Below are positions 33,316 to 37,312 of a DNA stretch of 37,312 bases, piece after piece. How positions within the stretch are numbered: the first letter of the stretch is position 1; the number at the start of each line of letters is the position of its first letter. A model generated the notes under the pieces. That model was not told the DNA's origin. It did not search any database and saw only the letters and a program-made list of their open reading frames with translations. The DNA is from CALMEC01 sp964531025. GTDB lineage: Bacteria; Actinomycetota; Thermoleophilia; Miltoncostaeales; Miltoncostaeaceae. The DNA is taken from positions 1 through 37,312 of the forward strand of contig CAZHDY010000008.1 of the NCBI GenBank assembly GCA_964531025.1. The letters run 5' to 3'. A program made the position numbers and the translations under genes.

Positions 33316-33519
33316 ATGGCGACATCGAAGGTTCGGTTGAGTGCGGCAGAGACCCGGCAGCGGGAGCGCGTCGTGGCCGAAACGATCCATGCCCATGCTG
33401 TCGAGGGCATCGAGCTGGACGCCGACACTCTGGCGCAGCTTGACCTCTATGTCGCTGGCGAGCGTACGACCGCGGACCTGGTTGAGTGGGCGCGGGGGAG
33501 CGTGGGTCTTACTGCCTGA
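33316..33519 (+). CDS. VbhA-like Fic antitoxin
   Basis: A 67-residue helical protein. The inhibitory helix region AHAVEGIELDADTLAQLDLY, followed by VAGERTTADLVEWARG, matches VbhA-type antitoxins, whose (S/T)xxxE(G/N) motif inserts a Glu into the Fic active site. Here E and G are present, but the expected Ser/Thr four residues earlier is Ala. The ATG at 33316 has GAGGAGG upstream, and the gene overlaps the start of the Fic toxin frame, as in VbhA/VbhT operons. Confidence 0.8.
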   Translation: MATSKVRLSAAETRQRERVVAETIHAHAVEGIELDADTLAQLDLYVAGERTTADLVEWARGSVGLTA

Positions 33520-34264
33520 CGAGTCCGGCCTGGTCGACCCTCACGTCGATCCGTCGACGGGGCTCTTGCGGAACAGTCTTGGCGCGCGCACCTGGAAGGA
33601 GTTGGCGCGTGCTGAGCGCCGGCTTGTTCCGATGCGCTTCACGGAGTTGACCGAGCGCCCTCCACAAGTGGAGGGCTCGCTGAGCGACTTTCGCGCGATA
33701 CACCGGCATTTGTTCCAGGACGTGTTTCCGTGGGCTGGGGAGCTCCGCGAGATCGACATGGCGAAGCCCGGAAGCGAGCCGTTTGTCGACTTCGACCGCA
33801 TCGAGGAGGTCGCGGCGCATGCGTCGGATGCTCTGCGGCGACAGGGGCTTCTCTACGGCCTCGATCGGGACCGTTTCGTCGTGGGGATCGCTCAGCATTT
33901 CGCGACGTTCAACTCGATACATCCTTTTCGGGAGGGCAACGGCCGGACGCAACGGGTGTTCTGGTTTGCGTTGGCGCGTCAGGCCGGATGGGATCTGGAC
34001 TGGACGCGCGTGCCGCCTGCGGACGTGAACTTCGCATCGCGTGTCGCTCATGAGGTCGACAATCAGGATCCGCTGCGCGAGTTGTTCGACCGAGTGGTCG
34101 TGTCCTTCGGTGAGGCCGGTGAGGGAGAGGCTGCGCGTGCCCAGCGCCTGCTGGGCACGGCATGCCCGGAGCCTCCGAGTCCACATCCTCCCGGCGCTCG
34201 GGGTACGCCGCCGTCGCGGTATCGCGGACCGCAGGGTGGTCCGGGACGCGGGCCGGAAAGGTAA
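33482..34264 (+). CDS. Fic-domain toxin (probable AMP-transferase)
   Basis: About 260 residues. The Fic core has the active-site motif HPFREGNGRTQR (H at about 147) and the upstream DFRAIHRHLFQDVFPWAGELR that forms the flap, so it should transfer AMP (or another nucleotide) to a target such as a gyrase-type protein. The N-terminal DPHVDPSTGLLRNSLG is typical of bacterial Fic toxins. No ATG or GTG exists near the expected start; TTG 33482, inside the antitoxin gene, is the best legal start, and a coupled CTG at 33512 is possible. The last 40 residues are Pro/Gly/Arg-rich. It converges with the hypothetical gene at 34287. Confidence 0.85.
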   Translation: MSGRGGAWVLLPDESGLVDPHVDPSTGLLRNSLGARTWKELARAERRLVPMRFTELTERPPQVEGSLSDFRAIHRHLFQDVFPWAGELREIDMAKPGSEPFVDFDRIEEVAAHASDALRRQGLLYGLDRDRFVVGIAQHFATFNSIHPFREGNGRTQRVFWFALARQAGWDLDWTRVPPADVNFASRVAHEVDNQDPLRELFDRVVVSFGEAGEGEAARAQRLLGTACPEPPSPHPPGARGTPPSRYRGPQGGPGRGPER

Positions 34265-34286
34265 ACGCAGGTCCTGGTGCCCGCGT

Positions 34287-34712
34287 TCATGATGCTTTTG
34301 TCAGGGCTCCTGGGGCATGAGTCGACTGCGGTTTCTGAGCCTTTAGCGGGTAGACGTTGCTTGCTCCTGTTGCGGGCTTTTGGTTGTCGAGGTTGAACAG
34401 GTGGATTGCGAGCGTCGTGAAGTGGGTGGGGTCGGTCATCGCGGCGCTGCGGATTCCGCCATGTGAACGTTCCCATTCCGGCTTTCGGTCGCCAGGAGGG
34501 ATGCTGGTGCTGACGTGCCTCAGGGGCTCGTATGCCGGGGTGTATCGCGTGGCGTCGACGCACATGTCGTTGCCGGTGACGGTGATCCAGAGCTCGATGA
34601 AGGATCCATCGGTGAGCGACAGGGCGAGGAGTCCGCGCGGCTGTATATCGACGAACAGAACCGTCGACGCGGCCGCGGATGCAGGTGCTGTCGGGGGTGG
34701 GGGAGTCGACAT
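34287..34712 (-). CDS. Hypothetical protein
   Basis: A possible 141-residue protein, not recognised. A Pro/Ala-rich start is followed by a beta-rich segment (TVLFVDIQPRGLLALSLTDG, then SFIELWITVTGNDMCVDATRY) and a helical part (FTTLAIHLFNLDNQ), which looks like a real fold. It lies 32 nt downstream of the large winged-helix gene on the same strand, so it may be the last gene of that operon. ATG 34712 has only weak ribosome-site sequence. The plus-strand frame over the same DNA is less protein-like. Confidence 0.55.
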   Translation of the reverse strand: MSTPPPPTAPASAAASTVLFVDIQPRGLLALSLTDGSFIELWITVTGNDMCVDATRYTPAYEPLRHVSTSIPPGDRKPEWERSHGGIRSAAMTDPTHFTTLAIHLFNLDNQKPATGASNVYPLKAQKPQSTHAPGALTKAS

Positions 34713-34744
34713 GGTTCAGAGGATGATTTGTGTGGGTGACCTCG

Positions 34745-35941
34745 TCAAGCATCGGAGACCGCCTTGGTGAACATCGCCTCGATCTCGTGGTCCTGGCGCT
34801 CGGGGGCTTTCAGCCAGGCGAGTACTGCGAAACCGGGTCCGGTGCCGGCGGAGTGTCCGAGCCTGTCGAGGGCATGGCGGAACACGTCGGCCGACGTGCC
34901 GGCTTGCGCCACGGTGAACACCGCGGCTGCCGCGTCTCGTCCTGCCCGGAACGCCCCATGTGCCCGGTCGATTACGTCACGCACTTGACCTGCCTCGGAC
35001 ATCCGCGGGTGAGTCTCTGTGACGCCTGGCATGCCCTTCGGAGGCGTTTGGACGGGCACATCCACCTTGCAGCCGCCGGCCGCGGTGTTGGGGTCCCTAG
35101 ATCTGCTGTTTGCGCGTGTGCTGTTGCGGGATGCTCGGTCGATCTCAGATCGGGTCGGGTGATCATTGACGGTGCTGTGCACGGCCGGGATGGCCGTGCG
35201 TAGAAGGCCCGGAGGGCCACCCGCAATGGGTGGTACCTCCGAAGGGGATGTACGCAGGCGCGCGTTATGCCTGGCAGTTATTGCAGACCTAGGTACACCA
35301 GGCTTCGCGTGTTCCTGTTGGCGTTTCCAGGCGGCGATCGAGTGGGCTTGGAGGGCCTTGCTTTCGTCGCGGCTGCGGCGGGATGGGCGGCTCACGCCGC
35401 GCCATGCGTTTCCGGTTTTACGGATCGTGTCGCGGATGCGGCGGTTTCGTCTGCGCTGGGCTTGTGCCTTCATGCGTTGGTCGTTGGGCCGAGCCAGTTC
35501 GTAGAGGTTCGAGGTTTGGCGGCCGCGACGGCCGTAGCACTCGGTGATGCGCACCAGGCCGAGGGCCTCGAGCTCGGCGAGGGCGTACCGGACGGTGCGG
35601 ACGCTGTAGCTGGTCTGTTTGGCCAGCTCGCGCGTGCTGATGCGCGCGTCCCCATAGCGGCCGTAGATCGTCCGGCTGATTGCGCAGTAGACGGCTTTCG
35701 CACGACGACTGACTCGCTCATCACGGCTGATGTCGATCTCTCGCTGGTTCATAGCCCGCCCGATACGCGCCTGCTTGCCGTCGTCTTTGCGGTAGTCGGC
35801 GTTACGCACCTTGCGCTGTGCCCGTGTGAGCTGCGATCGCTCAGGCTGCTCGGGTCGTGGCGGCTGGCTGTAGCGCCAACGCAGCCCGACGAGCTCGTTG
35901 GGCCCTGCTTCCGCCGGGTTCGACGGTGTGCTCGCGCTCAC
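34745..35941 (-). CDS. Winged-helix protein, candidate plasmid replication initiator
   Basis: A 398-residue basic protein with a winged-helix domain at about residues 62-135 (SRRAKAVYCAISRTI, then ISTRELAKQTSYSVRTVRYA, then LEALGLVRI). The rest is Arg/Lys-rich and low in structure, with a C-terminal helical part (RDVIDRAHGAFRAGRDAAAA). Large wHTH proteins at this place on actinobacterial plasmids often serve as replication initiators; no RepA/Rep motif beyond the wHTH is visible. GTG 35941 overlaps the stop of a second, shorter wHTH gene (35938-35941), and the two share the sequence YSVRTVR in the recognition helix. Confidence 0.6.
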   Translation of the reverse strand: MSASTPSNPAEAGPNELVGLRWRYSQPPRPEQPERSQLTRAQRKVRNADYRKDDGKQARIGRAMNQREIDISRDERVSRRAKAVYCAISRTIYGRYGDARISTRELAKQTSYSVRTVRYALAELEALGLVRITECYGRRGRQTSNLYELARPNDQRMKAQAQRRRNRRIRDTIRKTGNAWRGVSRPSRRSRDESKALQAHSIAAWKRQQEHAKPGVPRSAITARHNARLRTSPSEVPPIAGGPPGLLRTAIPAVHSTVNDHPTRSEIDRASRNSTRANSRSRDPNTAAGGCKVDVPVQTPPKGMPGVTETHPRMSEAGQVRDVIDRAHGAFRAGRDAAAAVFTVAQAGTSADVFRHALDRLGHSAGTGPGFAVLAWLKAPERQDHEIEAMFTKAVSDA

Positions 35942-36342
35942 GACTGCTGCCTTTTATGGGACAGCAGCTCGTCGAACTCAGCGGGAAACTCCGCGAGACG
36001 GGCTCCGGTGTCCGTAACGCGGACAAGGCCGAAGGACTCCAGTTCCGACAGACACCGTCGAACGGTACGCACGCTGTAGTGGGAGAGCAGGGCCAGTTCA
36101 TCTCGAGGGGTAGGGGTGCGGTCACAGAGAATCTTGGTGTGCAGGACGAGCGCGCCGTAGATGTTGCGTGCGCTACGGCTGATGCGCGTGTCGTGCATGA
36201 CTGCGACGACGCGTTGCTCGAGTTCGTCCATGACTCGCAGGTACGTCTCTGCCGCGGCTTGCGTGGCTGCATCTGTACGGCGTTCTTCGTCTGGTTCTGG
36301 CGCCGTCTGAGGGTATGTGGTATCGTGGCCCGAGTCAGTCAA
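35938..36342 (-). CDS. Small winged-helix regulator paralogous to the next gene
   Basis: A 134-residue DNA-binding protein: an acidic N-terminus, a helix VMDELEQRVVAVMHDTRISR, and a winged helix with LALLSHYSVRTVRRCLSELE as recognition element and SFGLVRVTD as wing. It aligns with the winged helix of the 398-residue protein encoded next. TTG 36342 is preceded by AAAGGAA and sits in a leader that is repeated upstream of the gene at 36446-36730. A likely role is control of the adjacent replication-type gene. Confidence 0.7.
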   Translation of the reverse strand: MTDSGHDTTYPQTAPEPDEERRTDAATQAAAETYLRVMDELEQRVVAVMHDTRISRSARNIYGALVLHTKILCDRTPTPRDELALLSHYSVRTVRRCLSELESFGLVRVTDTGARLAEFPAEFDELLSHKRQQS

Positions 36343-36358
36343 GACAAGTTCCTTTCTG
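36316..36358 (-). repeat. Leader repeat, copy 1
   Basis: Contains TGTGGTATCGTGGCCC and AAGGAAC-type ribosome site (minus strand GAAAGGAACTTGTCTTG) shared with 36704-36747. Both copies include the TTG start and first codons of a wHTH gene and have a strong hairpin upstream. Confidence 0.8.
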
Positions 36359-36410
36359 CCTGGACCCTCCGCCGGCAAGCATTGAGGTCCAGTCATAGGT
36401 TGTGAAAAGA

Positions 36411-36436
36411 AGCCCCGTTGCAGCGGGGCTTTTTTC
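36411..36436. terminator. Terminator between winged-helix genes
   Basis: AGCCCCG-N6-CGGGGCT followed by a T-run on the plus strand, and by TTCTTTTC on the minus strand, so it can act both ways. On the minus strand it ends the gene at 36446 and precedes the leader of the next gene. Confidence 0.85.
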
Positions 36437-36445
36437 GTGGTTGGG

Positions 36446-36730
36446 TTACGGCTGCGTCGCTAAGACTCCTTGGGGGATTCGAGACTTCTGGGGAACGTTA
36501 CCGACCGTGGTCGGAGGCACCAGGGCGTTTCCGTGCCGGCAGTCGCTCCTGCAAAGGAGGGCGCGGGCGACAACCTGGGCTCGGCGGGTGAGCCGCTCGT
36601 CGTCGATGCCGTCGTTGTCTCGCTGAGTCATCGCCCGCTCCGCGCGGTTTCGGCGCGGTGTGCCGGGGCGTGACTGGTGTGCGAGTCGCGGCGTCCGAGG
36701 CCGTGTGGTATCGTGGCCCACGTCGGTCAA
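36446..36730 (-). pseudogene. Truncated winged-helix paralogue
   Basis: A 94-residue frame starting at TTG 36730 with the same leader and first residues (TDVGHDTT) as the gene at 36342 (TDSGHDTT). The segment MTQRDNDGIDDERLTRRAQV resembles MNQREIDISRDERVSRRAKA of the 398-residue protein, but the sequence then lacks the recognition helix and ends early. It is thus a mosaic of the two downstream genes, broken or reduced to a short product. A full-strength terminator follows. Confidence 0.65.
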
Positions 36731-36747
36731 GACACGTTCCTTTCTGT
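36704..36747 (-). repeat. Leader repeat, copy 2
   Basis: Matches 36316-36358 with a few substitutions (TGTGGTATCGTGGCCC identical; then ACGTCGGTCAAGACACG versus GAGTCAGTCAAGACAAG). Confidence 0.8.
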
Positions 36748-36795
36748 TTGTGGACCGCTCGCGCCAACGAGACGTCCGATCTTCAAGTTTTGAAG

Positions 36796-36822
36796 AAGCC
36801 CCGCGCCAACGGGGCTTTTTTC
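36796..36822. terminator. Second terminator of the repeated unit
   Basis: AAGCCCCG-N6-CGGGGCTT followed by a T-run, almost the same hairpin as at 36411-36436. The 36823-37028 stretch beyond it has no gene; it contains only a short inverted repeat CGGATT-N5-AATCCG (36898-36914) and an ATGCAAGCATGCAT palindrome-like element (36990-37003). Confidence 0.85.
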
Positions 36823-37028
36823 ATGCCTGGGCTAAGGCTGGTCTGGTGTTGCGGTTTCGTCTCCCGCTGCGGGGTTTTGTTGGTGGTGTGAGGCGGACGG
36901 ATTGCAGAAATCCGCGTCTGTCGGAGGCTAGCGAGTCCACCGGCCAGCAAGTAAGCGGGCGGTGGCTGGAGCCGACCGCGACGCTACCAGATGCAAGCAT
37001 GCATTCTTGATCTGCTACCGTCGGTTTC

Positions 37029-37283
37029 GTGAAAGACCGACGAGAAGCGGGGCGCGTTCCGATTGAGGATTGGAGTCGCGGCCAGGTGAACTTGCAGGTT
37101 CGTGTCCGGCCGCGGATCAAGGAGATCCTCGCTGAGAATCAGGAGGCTCTACGCCAGAAGGCCGGTATGACGGTGAGTGTCCGGGAGGTCGTCGAGGCTC
37201 TGGTTTGGGATGCGGAGGGCCGGGATCCGGAGCAGATGAGGGATTTGATCGACCGGTTCCGTGAGGTCGCCGGCGGCGCCTAG
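37029..37283 (+). CDS. Small DNA-binding-like plasmid protein
   Basis: An 84-residue basic/acidic protein. SRGQVNLQVRVRPRIKEILA looks like the strand and first helix of a ribbon-helix-helix domain, and AGMTVSVREVVEALVWDA like its second helix, as in CopG-like copy-number or partition regulators. The start is GTG 37029. A broken copy of its 5' part lies at 22917-22985 in the cargo block, so it is a piece of conserved backbone that recurs among related plasmids. Function unproven. Confidence 0.65.
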   Translation: MKDRREAGRVPIEDWSRGQVNLQVRVRPRIKEILAENQEALRQKAGMTVSVREVVEALVWDAEGRDPEQMRDLIDRFREVAGGA

Positions 37284-37312
37284 GACAACGCGGTCACCAC
37301 AGCCCAGGGGGC

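Noticed and set aside
34357..34770. Plus-strand 137-residue frame opposite the hypothetical gene at 34287
   Set aside because: Composition is less protein-like, and the minus-strand frame fits the direction and spacing of the upstream gene.
1..37312. Transposon or insertion sequence carrying the metal genes
   Set aside because: No transposase, resolvase or integrase frame and no terminal inverted repeats were seen at the cargo borders.
1..37312. CRISPR array, tRNA or rRNA
   Set aside because: No regularly spaced repeats and no recognisable tRNA or rRNA core sequence.

Overview
The window is a high-GC actinobacterial (Actinomycetota) plasmid or plasmid-like conjugative element carrying a metal-handling cargo block. 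The evidence is frequent GTG/TTG starts, 1-4 nt start/stop overlaps, SCO6880-type and DUF4913-type transfer proteins, and CmtR/CtpG-type cadmium genes of the kind known from mycobacteria. I cannot fix the genus. No rRNA, tRNA, transposase, integrase or CRISPR array was seen.

Layout. (1) 70-9950: a tandem helix-turn-helix regulator diverges from a tightly packed type IV secretion (T4SS) operon: DUF6668-like protein, small two-helix membrane protein, anchored assembly-type protein, TrbL/VirB6-like channel protein, SCO6880 (PrgI/VirB4-N-like), VirB4-type ATPase, VirD4/TraG coupling protein, DUF4913-like protein, a 41-codon ORF and a coiled-coil protein. A 100-N gap at 1702-1801 is flanked by the same 55 bp on both sides, so it is probably not real missing sequence. 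(2) 10050-25322: cargo. It holds two M23 peptidases, a cupredoxin lipoprotein, Sco1, an L,D-transpeptidase, a P1B-4-like metal ATPase with a divergent ArsR/SmtB regulator, CtaG, a CmtR-CtpG-DsbA-VKOR operon, and a Tat-exported two-domain multicopper oxidase followed by a ZIP transporter with an extra extracytoplasmic domain. (3) 25403-28239: a truncated copy of the coiled-coil gene, a hypothetical gene, a ribbon-helix-helix-like/zeta-kinase toxin-antitoxin pair and a tatA gene with an early amber stop. (4) 28393-37283: plasmid maintenance. It holds a relaxase and MobC, candidate oriT, a ~500 bp hairpin-rich gene-free stretch, ParA and a partner protein, a VbhA/Fic toxin-antitoxin pair, and three related winged-helix genes (one a candidate replication initiator) with tandemly repeated leaders and terminators.

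The main observation is that the boundaries between cargo modules are marked by broken pieces of plasmid backbone genes that also exist intact in this window: a relaxase fragment (18913-19045), a fragment of the gene at 37029 (22917-22985), a 5'-truncated copy of the coiled-coil gene (25403-25867) and a third remnant of that gene's 3' end (27826-27905). With no transposase present, this looks like cargo assembled stepwise by recombination between related plasmids, leaving scars.

How the genes may work together: metal exporters (P1B-4-like ATPase, CtpG) under ArsR-family sensors deal with Zn/Co/Cd/Pb-type ions. Sco1, CtaG and the cupredoxin handle copper outside the membrane. DsbA/VKOR maintain disulfides. 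The oxidase/ZIP pair may form an oxidation-coupled uptake system, with the plasmid TatA possibly aiding oxidase export. The T4SS, relaxase and MobC would make the element self-transmissible, and two toxin-antitoxin pairs plus Par would keep it in the population.
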